Below, piece after piece: positions 1 through 5,756 of a stretch of DNA of 38,230 bases. A program made the position numbers and the translations under genes. Each line of letters starts with the position of its first letter. The stretch's first letter is position 1. The notes beneath the pieces are model-generated. The model saw only the letters and a list, made by a program, of their open reading frames with translations, did not search any database and was not told the origin of the DNA. The DNA comes from Alphaproteobacteria bacterium (lineage in GTDB: Bacteria; Pseudomonadota; Alphaproteobacteria; Rs-D84): assembly GCA_029059055.1 (NCBI GenBank), contig JAIDWS010000018.1, forward strand, positions 1 to 38,230, given 5' to 3'.

Positions 1-66
1 ATGTGGACCCCCAACAACCCCTGACCCGCCAGGGTTGATTTCGGGGTGGGGCGGGGCCTTTGGCAC

Positions 67-95
67 TTGCGCGGGGTGTAAAAATTTGATATACT
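67..95 (+). promoter_or_regulatory. Promoter of the amidase gene, probably leaderless
   Basis: A TTGCGC box at 67-72 and TATACT at 90-95 are separated by 17 nt. The ATG follows the -10 box after only 9 nt and no Shine-Dalgarno sequence is visible, so the transcript would start at or within a few bases of the start codon. Bases 1-66 hold no feature I can support. Confidence 0.6.
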
Positions 96-104
96 TTTGA
101 CCAG

Positions 105-1256
105 ATGCAAATATCCAGAAGAAGTCTTTTAAAAGTCACGGGGTTGGGGATACTGGTTATCGGTTTCCTGCCGCGGGTTGCCGTGGCGGCGCGCAATTCT
201 TTGAAATCTATGCGAACGGGACTGCAACCGGGGAACAAAACCCGATTGGTTATTGAAACGACCGGTCGACCGTCGTACACATTGTCATATCCGGAAAATA
301 AATTGATTGTCAGTTTGGCCAATACGACCGCCAACACCGCGGTAAAGCCGACCTTGGCCGGGGGGGCATTGATTAAATCCATCACCCAGACCCAGGTGGG
401 CGACCGATTGCAAATTACCGCCCAATTATCACAATCCATCAACACCATTCCCAAAAGCCAGATTATGATTCTGGAACCCAATGGCGATACAGATTATCGG
501 TTGGTCTTGGACTTTGCGGCCGGCGCCCCGATTACCGTATCCAGCGGCAATTCCACCACCACACAATCCGCCCCCGCCCAGAAACATGTTATTGTCATTG
601 ATGCGGGCCATGGGGGCAAAGACCCGGGCTGTATCGGCAAAGCCGGGACCAAGGAAAAGACGGTGGTTTTATCCGTCGCCAAGAAGTTAAAGGCCAAATT
701 GGATGCGGCCGGGTTTAAAACATATTTGACGCGCAGTACGGACGTTTATTTAAAATTGGCGGAACGGGCGCAAATTGCCGAACGGCGCAAGGCTGATTTA
801 TTTCTGTCGTTGCACGCAAATGCCAACCCCAGTCGCGCGATGAAGGGATTTTCGATTTACACTCTGTCGGAAAAGGCATCCGACGAAGAAGCCCGCAAAT
901 TGGCCGAGGCTGAAAATGCCGCGGACAAGATTGACGTGGCCGGATTTACCAATTTTGAAAAAGAAATCCGTGTGGCACTGTCATCGTTACAGCAGCATGC
1001 GGTTGCCGAAATGTCCGAAGAATATGCAACCGGATGTTCCAAATCATTCCGTAATGCCAACATCACGCAACAACCCGGCCCCGGCGTACGTCATGCCCCG
1101 TTCGCGGTTCTGCGTTCAACGGTGCCGGGCGCATTGTTGGAATTGGGGCATTTATCGAACGCCGCCGAAGAAAAATTGTTGGCATCCGACGCACACCAAG
1201 ATAAATTGGTCGCCGCCATTGTAAAATCGGTCCGCGCATATAATTTTGATGTTTAA
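105..1256 (+). CDS. amiC: N-acetylmuramoyl-L-alanine amidase (AmiC-type, Tat-exported)
   Basis: This is a zinc amidase that cleaves the bond between N-acetylmuramic acid and the stem peptide, normally to separate daughter cells. The N terminus has a twin-arginine motif (SRRSLLK, residues 4-10), a hydrophobic stretch and an Ala-rich cleavage region near residue 30, so export by Tat in folded form is likely. Residues about 35-135 resemble the AMIN septum-targeting domain. Residues about 160-380 are the Amidase_3 fold: IDAGHGGKDPG carries the first zinc histidine, SLHANA the second, and ALLELGHLSN the catalytic glutamate, with His where Phe is usual. At 383 aa the length fits E. coli AmiC. The gene is convergent with the lysozyme gene and overlaps its stop by 3 nt (1253-1256 region). 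Confidence 0.92.
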   Translation: MQISRRSLLKVTGLGILVIGFLPRVAVAARNSLKSMRTGLQPGNKTRLVIETTGRPSYTLSYPENKLIVSLANTTANTAVKPTLAGGALIKSITQTQVGDRLQITAQLSQSINTIPKSQIMILEPNGDTDYRLVLDFAAGAPITVSSGNSTTTQSAPAQKHVIVIDAGHGGKDPGCIGKAGTKEKTVVLSVAKKLKAKLDAAGFKTYLTRSTDVYLKLAERAQIAERRKADLFLSLHANANPSRAMKGFSIYTLSEKASDEEARKLAEAENAADKIDVAGFTNFEKEIRVALSSLQQHAVAEMSEEYATGCSKSFRNANITQQPGPGVRHAPFAVLRSTVPGALLELGHLSNAAEEKLLASDAHQDKLVAAIVKSVRAYNFDV

Positions 1257-1804
1257 TGATAATTCATTCGGATTCCGCTGTAATCTGCATCATGATACAA
1301 TCGCCATTCGGCATCCCGACGGGAATCCAATGTCCCACGGTTTCTGAACGCTTTCCACGCATGTTCCGGGGTGGGATAGACTGCGTCCTTATAATTCTTG
1401 TTATTCAAATATTTGCGAATGGTGGATTGGTATAATCCGCGATTGGCGTTTGACGGGGCCGCAGAACCGGGACCAATGTTAAATACCAACGCAACCAACG
1501 CGTCATATTCATGTTGTTTCATCGATGCCAACACATCGCAATTAATCTGTTTGGCAATCGTGTCATATGTTGCTGTTAAATCTTGCTGTAATAATTGGGT
1601 CGCTTGGGCTTCGGTTAAACCGTTGCAAAAATCTTCGCCGCGCCGTATCAAATGCCCATATCCAATTGTGGCCCCCGCCGGCATCAACGTATTTTTATGA
1701 ACCGGGCGGCCGGTCGCATCATCATAAACAACATGTTTGCCATTGACGATGATGCGTCCCTCTAATCTTTTTAAAAATTCAATTCCTTTTGCACTCATTT
1801 TCAT
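1253..1804 (-). CDS. Phage-type lysozyme (glycoside hydrolase family 24)
   Basis: A muramidase cleaving the glycan strand of peptidoglycan. The T4-type catalytic triad is recognisable: Glu15 in LKRLEG, Asp28 or Asp29 in VYDDATG, and Thr46 in TIGYGH. The later segments (LLQQDL, EYDALVALVFNIG, RRDAEWRLY) are typical of GH24. The protein has 183 aa and no signal peptide, so it would need a holin, a SAR-like route or lysis to reach the wall; no holin gene is nearby. The ATG at 1804 is preceded by AGGAT at a normal distance; a second in-frame ATG lies at 1798. The family is common in prophages but no other phage gene is present. The leader has two terminator-like hairpins (separate entry). Confidence 0.88.
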   Translation of the reverse strand: MKMSAKGIEFLKRLEGRIIVNGKHVVYDDATGRPVHKNTLMPAGATIGYGHLIRRGEDFCNGLTEAQATQLLQQDLTATYDTIAKQINCDVLASMKQHEYDALVALVFNIGPGSAAPSNANRGLYQSTIRKYLNNKNYKDAVYPTPEHAWKAFRNRGTLDSRRDAEWRLYHDADYSGIRMNYH

Positions 1805-1826
1805 GGTCGTATCCTGTTTAATAAAT

Positions 1827-1881
1827 GAAAAAATCCCGCGTGGGCGGGATAATAAAAAACGAACAGGATGTTCTGTTCGCG
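1827..1881 (-). promoter_or_regulatory. Lysozyme mRNA leader with two tandem terminator-like hairpins
   Basis: Transcription from the promoter at 1888-1916 would start near 1881. The leader then forms hairpin 1 (GAACAG at 1873-1878 region paired with CTGTTC, spanning 1861-1878) followed on the minus strand by six T at 1854-1859. Hairpin 2 is ATCCCGC paired with GCGGGAT across 1833-1850, again followed by a T-run at 1828-1832. Both lie between promoter and start codon, so they may act as attenuators of lysozyme expression. This is inference from structure alone. Confidence 0.5.
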
Positions 1882-1887
1882 CCCATT

Positions 1888-1916
1888 ATTATACCATAAT
1901 TTCGCCAATAACACAA
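1888..1916 (-). promoter_or_regulatory. Promoter of the lysozyme gene
   Basis: On the minus strand TTGTGT (1911-1916) and a perfect TATAAT (1888-1893) are spaced by 17 nt. The start site would be near 1881, leaving a leader of about 77 nt with two hairpins. Confidence 0.6.
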
Positions 1917-1961
1917 GGAAATGACACCAAAATCCCCGTGTCCCCGGGACAAATCTTTTTA

Positions 1962-1990
1962 TTGACATCAATATTTGTGGAATTTATCCT
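1962..1990 (+). promoter_or_regulatory. Promoter of the unknown gene at 2011
   Basis: A perfect TTGACA at 1962-1967 and TATCCT at 1985-1990 are separated by 17 nt. The expected start near 1997 is followed by AAAGGA and then the ATG at 2011. Confidence 0.55.
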
Positions 1991-2010
1991 GTATGCCAAA
2001 GGATTATTTA

Positions 2011-2574
2011 ATGGCCATCAATAAATTCAAAATTATTGCCTATGTCTTGTGCAGACGGATGCAGGGCTATCAATTATTACGAAACCCCGCCGGCACACCC
2101 GGGACATCGGTTAAAATGATAAAAGCCCGACATTGGATATCCCCATTTACACTGGATGTATACAGCACGCATGACACTGTGTCGGTTGATTTTTCTGATT
2201 CCAATAGCAAAGAAAAAAATGAATACTTGGTTTGTATCCGTTATGCTTTCTGGGCTGAATCCGCGTCCAAGATAAATTATCAGAAAGAAATGCGGTATTA
2301 CAAAATGCGGCCGGCCCCGGTTATAACCAGGCACAAAAACATTATGGATTCCGATATCCTGGGCGCGCGCAATCTGGCCTATATAAACCAGGTTGTGGGA
2401 AAAACCACCGGATTTAAACCTGTTTTATTTGGTTTCTTGCTGTTGGGGCATCGGGCATATGATCGGGACATAACCCGGGGCGAAAATATGGTAAATCAAT
2501 TCCGTGATGCGCACGCCCATCGCCGGCATCCCCGGGGATTTTTAAAAACACTGTATCATAATTTAAGCCGTTAA
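2011..2574 (+). CDS. Hypothetical protein, 187 aa
   Basis: I do not recognise this family. The ATG at 2011 is chosen over the upstream in-frame codons at 1975 and 1993 because AAAGGA lies 7 nt before it and the promoter at 1962-1990 would place transcription start close to 1997, downstream of the other two. The protein is basic near its ends, has mixed alpha/beta composition, and has one short hydrophobic stretch around KPVLFGFLLLG that is weak for a membrane span. There is no signal peptide and no catalytic motif I can name. It stands alone, followed by a terminator at 2585-2608 that faces the tRNA-Ser region. Confidence 0.65.
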   Translation: MAINKFKIIAYVLCRRMQGYQLLRNPAGTPGTSVKMIKARHWISPFTLDVYSTHDTVSVDFSDSNSKEKNEYLVCIRYAFWAESASKINYQKEMRYYKMRPAPVITRHKNIMDSDILGARNLAYINQVVGKTTGFKPVLFGFLLLGHRAYDRDITRGENMVNQFRDAHAHRRHPRGFLKTLYHNLSR

Positions 2575-2584
2575 TAACGAAAAT

Positions 2585-2608
2585 AAAACCACCCATGCGG
2601 GTGGTTTT
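2585..2608. terminator. Bidirectional terminator
   Basis: AAAACCACCC and GGGTGGTTTT pair around a four-base ATGC loop. It closes the unknown gene on the plus strand and any transcript running out of the tRNA-Ser region on the minus strand. Confidence 0.75.
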
Positions 2609-2622
2609 AAGATTTTAATTCC

Positions 2623-2640
2623 TGGCGGAGACGAATTCCC
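2623..2640 (-). repeat. Third, shortened copy of the tRNA-Ser 3' end
   Basis: TGGCGGAGACGA repeats the last bases of tRNA-Ser, including the CCA and acceptor strand, then continues as ATTCCC after loss of about four bases relative to the copy at 2731. On the minus strand it reads GAGGGAATTCGTCTCCGCCA. Confidence 0.7.
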
Positions 2641-2730
2641 TCCTCGACAAACAATAACAAAAATCACAAAAAACTCTGATTAACAACATCCGTTTTTTGG
2701 ATTGCCCCACAATGGGGGCTTTTTTTATCC
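2641..2730 (-). repeat. Second unit between tRNA-Ser 3'-end copies
   Basis: This 90-bp AT-rich segment lies between the copies at 2623 and 2731 and contains a hairpin (GCCCCAC/GTGGGGGC type at about 2703-2719, with a T-run at 2720-2726 on the plus strand). It has no ORF and no visible similarity to the first unit. It is bounded by direct repeats in the same way as the first unit, so it may be a remnant of another insertion. Confidence 0.4.
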
Positions 2731-2750
2731 TGGCGGAGACGAAGGGATTC
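2731..2750 (-). repeat. Second copy of the tRNA-Ser 3' end (20-bp direct repeat)
   Basis: TGGCGGAGACGAAGGGATTC is identical, base for base, to 2887-2906, the 3' end of tRNA-Ser (T-stem 3' strand, acceptor strand, CCA). On the minus strand it follows GCCGAGGG, the same junction found at the tRNA-Gly locus, and it lacks the T-loop bases TTCG. Confidence 0.85.
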
Positions 2751-2886
2751 CCTCGGCTGCGCCTGCGGGGAAACCGTGACGGCGCGACTGCACTACGTTT
2801 GTCTTGCCTACTTGTTTTCGAACCCTTGGGTTCTCATAACACCATGGCCGCCAAAAATTAACCCGCCATAACGGCGGGTGAATTTC
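2751..2886 (-). mobile_element. tRNA-tail element, tRNA-Ser copy (136 bp, no ORF)
   Basis: Read on the minus strand, the element starts directly after the tRNA CCA with a GC hairpin and T-run (CCGCC/GGCGG, about 2854-2880), then carries a 31-nt core at 2796-2826 and a 23-nt core at 2761-2783. Both cores are identical to segments of the element after tRNA-Gly (26718-26748 and 26761-26783). It ends in GCCGAGGG, fused to the duplicated tRNA end. There is no credible reading frame, so it is either non-autonomous or a remnant. Confidence 0.7.
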
Positions 2887-2976
2887 TGGCGGAGACGAAG
2901 GGATTCGAACCCTTGATACCGTTGCCGGTATACACGATTTCGAGTCGCGCGCATTCGACCACTCTGCCACGTCTCC
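2887..2976 (-). tRNA. tRNA-Ser (anticodon CGA)
   Basis: The full cloverleaf can be drawn: acceptor GGAGACG/CGTCTCC, anticodon stem CGCGA/TCGTG around loop CTCGAAA (anticodon CGA), a long class II variable arm ATACCG-GCAA-CGGTAT, and T-arm AAGGG-TTCGAAT-CCCTT. CCA is encoded at 2887-2889. It reads UCG codons. A promoter lies at 2987-3014. Its 3' end is duplicated twice just downstream. Confidence 0.96.
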
Positions 2977-2986
2977 GATGGTGCGC

Positions 2987-3014
2987 ATTATACAGGTTTG
3001 AATTCTTTTTGCAA
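2987..3014 (-). promoter_or_regulatory. Promoter of tRNA-Ser
   Basis: On the minus strand TTGCAA (3009-3014) and TATAAT (2987-2992) are 16 nt apart, placing the start a few bases before the tRNA 5' end at 2976. The region is shared with the divergent promoter of the alkyltransferase-like gene. Confidence 0.6.
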
Positions 3015-3023
3015 GGGTTTATA

Positions 3024-3051
3024 TTGACTTTGTGTCGCCCAGCGGTAAAAT
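3024..3051 (+). promoter_or_regulatory. Promoter of the alkyltransferase-like gene, probably leaderless
   Basis: TTGACT (3024-3029) and TAAAAT (3046-3051) are 16 nt apart. The ATG at 3060 comes 8 nt after the -10 box and has no Shine-Dalgarno sequence. Confidence 0.55.
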
Positions 3052-3059
3052 TATGCACC

Positions 3060-3401
3060 ATGAAAACATTTAATGAACAAGTTTACGATGTTGTCGCACG
3101 AATCCCCGCCGGGCGCGTCGCCACATTCGGTCAAATCGCCCGGATGATTGGACGCCCGCGAATGGCACGTTTTGTCGGTTATGCGTCGAATAACAAGGCC
3201 TCATGGCATCTGCCGTGGCATCGTGTCGTATTCAAAGACGGCAGTCTGTGCAGTGGATTTTTTGATGAACAATACAAATCTTTAAAGGCCGAAGGTGTCA
3301 AATTCACCAAGGACAAGACCGTCATCATGGACCAATTCCAGTGGGACCCGGAACGCGATGCCGCGCCATTGGATGTCCGGGATTTGCCGTTGGTATTCTA
3401 A
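3060..3401 (+). CDS. Alkyltransferase-like (ATL) DNA repair protein
   Basis: The 113-aa protein is the DNA-binding domain of the O6-alkylguanine transferase family without the N-terminal domain. The helix-turn-helix region (VATFGQIARMIGRPRMARFVGYA) is typical. The active-site PCHR motif of true transferases reads PWHR here, the change that defines ATL proteins such as YbaZ and Atl1: they bind alkylated guanine, cannot dealkylate it, and pass the lesion to nucleotide excision repair. The ATG at 3060 gives the standard start MKTFNEQVYDVV; a longer frame opens at 2913 but runs through the tRNA. The gene converges on mutY with overlapping stops, so two DNA repair genes share the locus. Confidence 0.9.
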   Translation: MKTFNEQVYDVVARIPAGRVATFGQIARMIGRPRMARFVGYASNNKASWHLPWHRVVFKDGSLCSGFFDEQYKSLKAEGVKFTKDKTVIMDQFQWDPERDAAPLDVRDLPLVF

Positions 3402-4414
3402 ATCAGATTTTTACGCCGCGCGGCGGTGAACGCCTTTTTCATCAATGTCGACATTGGATATGTGTCCAATTCGTTGGCGGATATGAACAATCCGTCCAAA
3501 TCCACTGCGTCCGCATCAATTATTTTAATATCCAGATATAATTTAAAGTGCGTGAATGTGTGCGTCACGGCAACGCCGGTTTCCGCCGCCGGCAAATGAA
3601 TCACGGGCGTCCCATCGTCTGTCCATGGCAATTCGTATAACCCCGCCAATAATCCGCGTCCCGGGCGACGGCGGATAAAAAATTGTCCATGCGCATTCTT
3701 TATCAAATATGCCACGCCATGACGTTCTTTCTTGGGCGGCTTTGCCGTTATTGGGATTTGGTCAACGCGCCCCTGTTGCCGGGCGCGACAATATTGCGCG
3801 ACGGGACATGTTTCACATTGCGGGTTGCGGGGCGTGCATACGGTGGCGCCAAAATCCATAATGGCGGACGTATAATCCGCCGGGTGGGTGTGACTGGTCA
3901 ATGCGCACGCGCGCGCATGGATTTCATTACGGATTTCACCCACCGGCCGGTCCAGTCCATATAATCGGCATACAACCCGGGTCACATTGCCATCGACCGC
4001 GGTTTCCGCCCGATTAAACCCCAGGGCCATAATACTGGCCGCGGTATACGGACCGATGCCGGACATCCGCAACCATGTGTCGTGATTATCCGGAAATTTG
4101 CCCCCAAATTCATTGGCCAAGATACCGGCGGTTTTATGCAGCGACCGTGCGCGCGAATAATATCCCAATCCCTGCCATAATTGATAGACATCTGTGATGT
4201 CTGCGTTCGCCAACGCAATGACATCGGGGAATCGTTCGATAAATCGGTGAAAGTATGGTCCCACGGTTTGCACTGTGGTTTGTTGCAACATGACTTCGGA
4301 CACCCAGACATGATACGGGTTGGGATGCGCCCCACCACGATATCGCCAGGGCAGGTCGCGTCCATGCAACGCGAACCATTCCAATAACAATATTGTAATA
4401 CCAGAATCCATCAT
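3398..4414 (-). CDS. mutY: A/G-specific adenine DNA glycosylase
   Basis: MutY removes adenine mispaired with 8-oxoguanine, preventing G:C to T:A changes. The catalytic glutamate lies in SEVMLQQT, the helix-hairpin-helix in MSGIGPYTAASIMALGF, and the catalytic aspartate in VDGNVTRV. The four cysteines of the [4Fe-4S] cluster follow in CTPRNPQCETCPVAQYC. The C-terminal third (from about HGVAYLIKNAHGQFF) is the NUDIX-like domain that senses 8-oxoG, with a short THFKL segment. I start at 4414 because a good promoter (4421-4449) lies 6 nt upstream; a longer frame from 4453 would begin upstream of that promoter. ATG 4411 is equally possible. Confidence 0.93.
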   Translation of the reverse strand: MMDSGITILLLEWFALHGRDLPWRYRGGAHPNPYHVWVSEVMLQQTTVQTVGPYFHRFIERFPDVIALANADITDVYQLWQGLGYYSRARSLHKTAGILANEFGGKFPDNHDTWLRMSGIGPYTAASIMALGFNRAETAVDGNVTRVVCRLYGLDRPVGEIRNEIHARACALTSHTHPADYTSAIMDFGATVCTPRNPQCETCPVAQYCRARQQGRVDQIPITAKPPKKERHGVAYLIKNAHGQFFIRRRPGRGLLAGLYELPWTDDGTPVIHLPAAETGVAVTHTFTHFKLYLDIKIIDADAVDLDGLFISANELDTYPMSTLMKKAFTAARRKNLI

Positions 4415-4420
4415 GGCCGT

Positions 4421-4449
4421 ATCATGAAAAAAGCACAAAAAAATGTCAA
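4421..4449 (-). promoter_or_regulatory. Promoter of mutY, probably leaderless
   Basis: Perfect TTGACA (4444-4449) and CATGAT (4421-4426) are 17 nt apart. Only 6 nt separate the -10 box from the ATG at 4414. Confidence 0.5.
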
Positions 4450-4459
4450 ACAATTAAAA

Positions 4460-4487
4460 TGGGCCCAAGTGTGAGATCCGTGGGCCC
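4460..4487 (-). terminator. Possible terminator after the peroxiredoxin gene
   Basis: GGGCCCA and TGGGCCC pair over a 13-base loop; on the minus strand the hairpin is followed by ATTTTAATT, a weak U-tract. It lies between the peroxiredoxin stop and the mutY promoter. Confidence 0.4.
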
Positions 4488-4520
4488 GGGGCGTCGAAAA
4501 TCTCTTTGCGTACAGATTTA

Positions 4521-5294
4521 TTATTTCTTTTTGGTGTTTTTCGATGGCTTCTCCTGTGGTTGTTTGGATTTTATTTTGGCCAATAACATATCAGCCGGCA
4601 GTTTTGTAAATGTCATAAACCACGTCACAACATTCCAACCGGATTTCTTGTTCTGTACACGTTCTTGGACACCCGCAGATGTTTTTGGCGCGGCGACCAA
4701 AACATCGTCACCGGGAACCCAATCGGCGGGGGCGGAATATCCAAACGCATCCGTCATTTGTAAACCCATTAAAATGCGCTTGATTTCCGCAAAGTTACGT
4801 CCCAATGACGCCGGGTAATATAAAATAGTGCGAATAATGCCGGCCGGATCGATGACAAAGACCGCGCGGACCGCCATCGTATCGGATGCCGCCGCGTGCA
4901 ACATGCCGTATTTCTTGGCGATTTCCATTTTCATATCGGCAATAACCGGGAATGTGATTTCCATATTTTTCCAGCCCCGAAATTCAACGTCGGTCTGGAT
5001 ATCGCGCAGCCACGCCAAATGTGATGAAACGGTTCCGATGGACAATCCGATGACATCGGCATTTAATTCACGAAATTCGGGAATCATGGCCTGGAACGTC
5101 ATGAATTCAGATGTGCATACAGATGTAAAATCAGACGGATGCGAAAACAAAATCACCCATTTGCCCCGGTAATCGGCCGGGAAATTAACGGTCCCATCGG
5201 TTGTTTCTGCAACAAATTCAGGCGCCCGATCCCCAATCAGGGGCATAGTAGGGGCGACATCATCAGCCCCACACATATCGAATATGTCGTTCAT
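4521..5294 (-). CDS. Peroxiredoxin, 1-Cys Prx6-like (AhpC/TSA family)
   Basis: A thiol peroxidase reducing hydrogen peroxide and organic hydroperoxides. The active-site loop HPSDFTSVCTSE holds Pro53, Thr57 and peroxidatic Cys60. The only other cysteine is Cys8, so there is no canonical C-terminal resolving Cys and an external thiol is likely. The C-terminal domain (DWVPGDDVLV) matches the Prx6 type. At 257 aa it is longer than the usual 210-220, with a Lys/Pro-rich tail ending KNTKKK. AAGGAG precedes the ATG at 5294, unlike neighbouring genes with no Shine-Dalgarno, which fits a highly translated stress gene. Confidence 0.88.
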   Translation of the reverse strand: MNDIFDMCGADDVAPTMPLIGDRAPEFVAETTDGTVNFPADYRGKWVILFSHPSDFTSVCTSEFMTFQAMIPEFRELNADVIGLSIGTVSSHLAWLRDIQTDVEFRGWKNMEITFPVIADMKMEIAKKYGMLHAAASDTMAVRAVFVIDPAGIIRTILYYPASLGRNFAEIKRILMGLQMTDAFGYSAPADWVPGDDVLVAAPKTSAGVQERVQNKKSGWNVVTWFMTFTKLPADMLLAKIKSKQPQEKPSKNTKKK

Positions 5295-5473
5295 GATACT
5301 CTCTCCTTTGGTTCACAGGCCAGCGTATCATGCCCCGCGCCCGGACGTTACAGGATGCTATTCCCTTTTGTCCATGCGGTAAAAACTTTATTCTTGATAA
5401 AATGCGCGAAGATTATAATAATATATGAACACAGGCTTGATACAGGAAGATAACAAATAAAAGGGGAATGCAG

Positions 5474-5752
5474 ATGAAACGTTCAGACATCGTTCGATCA
5501 ATCCAGGTCCAGTTTAAGCATATGCGGGCATCTGATGCCGCGGCAATGGTGGATACGGTGGTCGACCATCTGATTGATTCCGTTGCCCAGGGTGACCGTA
5601 TTGAAATCCGGGGGTTCGGCACGTTTCAGCCGCGCATGCGCGCGTCCAAGGTTGGATATAACCCATGCACGGGTAAACCGATGCATCTGGACGCCGGCAC
5701 CACCATTTTGTTCAAGCCCAGTCGTGAATTAACAAAAAAAATGAACGGATAA
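5474..5752 (+). CDS. HU/IHF family DNA-binding protein
   Basis: A small nucleoid protein that bends DNA as a dimer. The 92-aa chain has the two N-terminal helices and the beta-arm region RIEIRGFGTFQPRMRASKVGYNP, which contains the DNA-intercalating proline in the YNPCTGK segment. The RIEIRGFGTF wording is closer to IHF-beta than to HU, but I would not separate them by eye. ATG 5474 is preferred over ATG 5468 because GGGG at 5463-5466 is then 7 nt upstream. The accDA fusion starts 4 nt after the stop, so both are probably cotranscribed. Confidence 0.9.
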   Translation: MKRSDIVRSIQVQFKHMRASDAAAMVDTVVDHLIDSVAQGDRIEIRGFGTFQPRMRASKVGYNPCTGKPMHLDAGTTILFKPSRELTKKMNG

Positions 5753-5756
5753 AGAT

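Noticed and set aside
1861-1878. GAACAG-N6-CTGTTC as a LexA operator
   Set aside because: Its spacing does not fit the GTTC-N7-GTTC alphaproteobacterial box or the GAAC-N4-GTTC type; the following T-run fits a hairpin better.
2725-3061. Short open frames across the tRNA-Ser region
   Set aside because: They read through the tRNA gene and its tail repeats; they explain nothing beyond the repeat itself.
3060-3401. True O6-methylguanine methyltransferase
   Set aside because: The acceptor Cys is Trp (PWHR), so it cannot take the alkyl group; it is an ATL protein.
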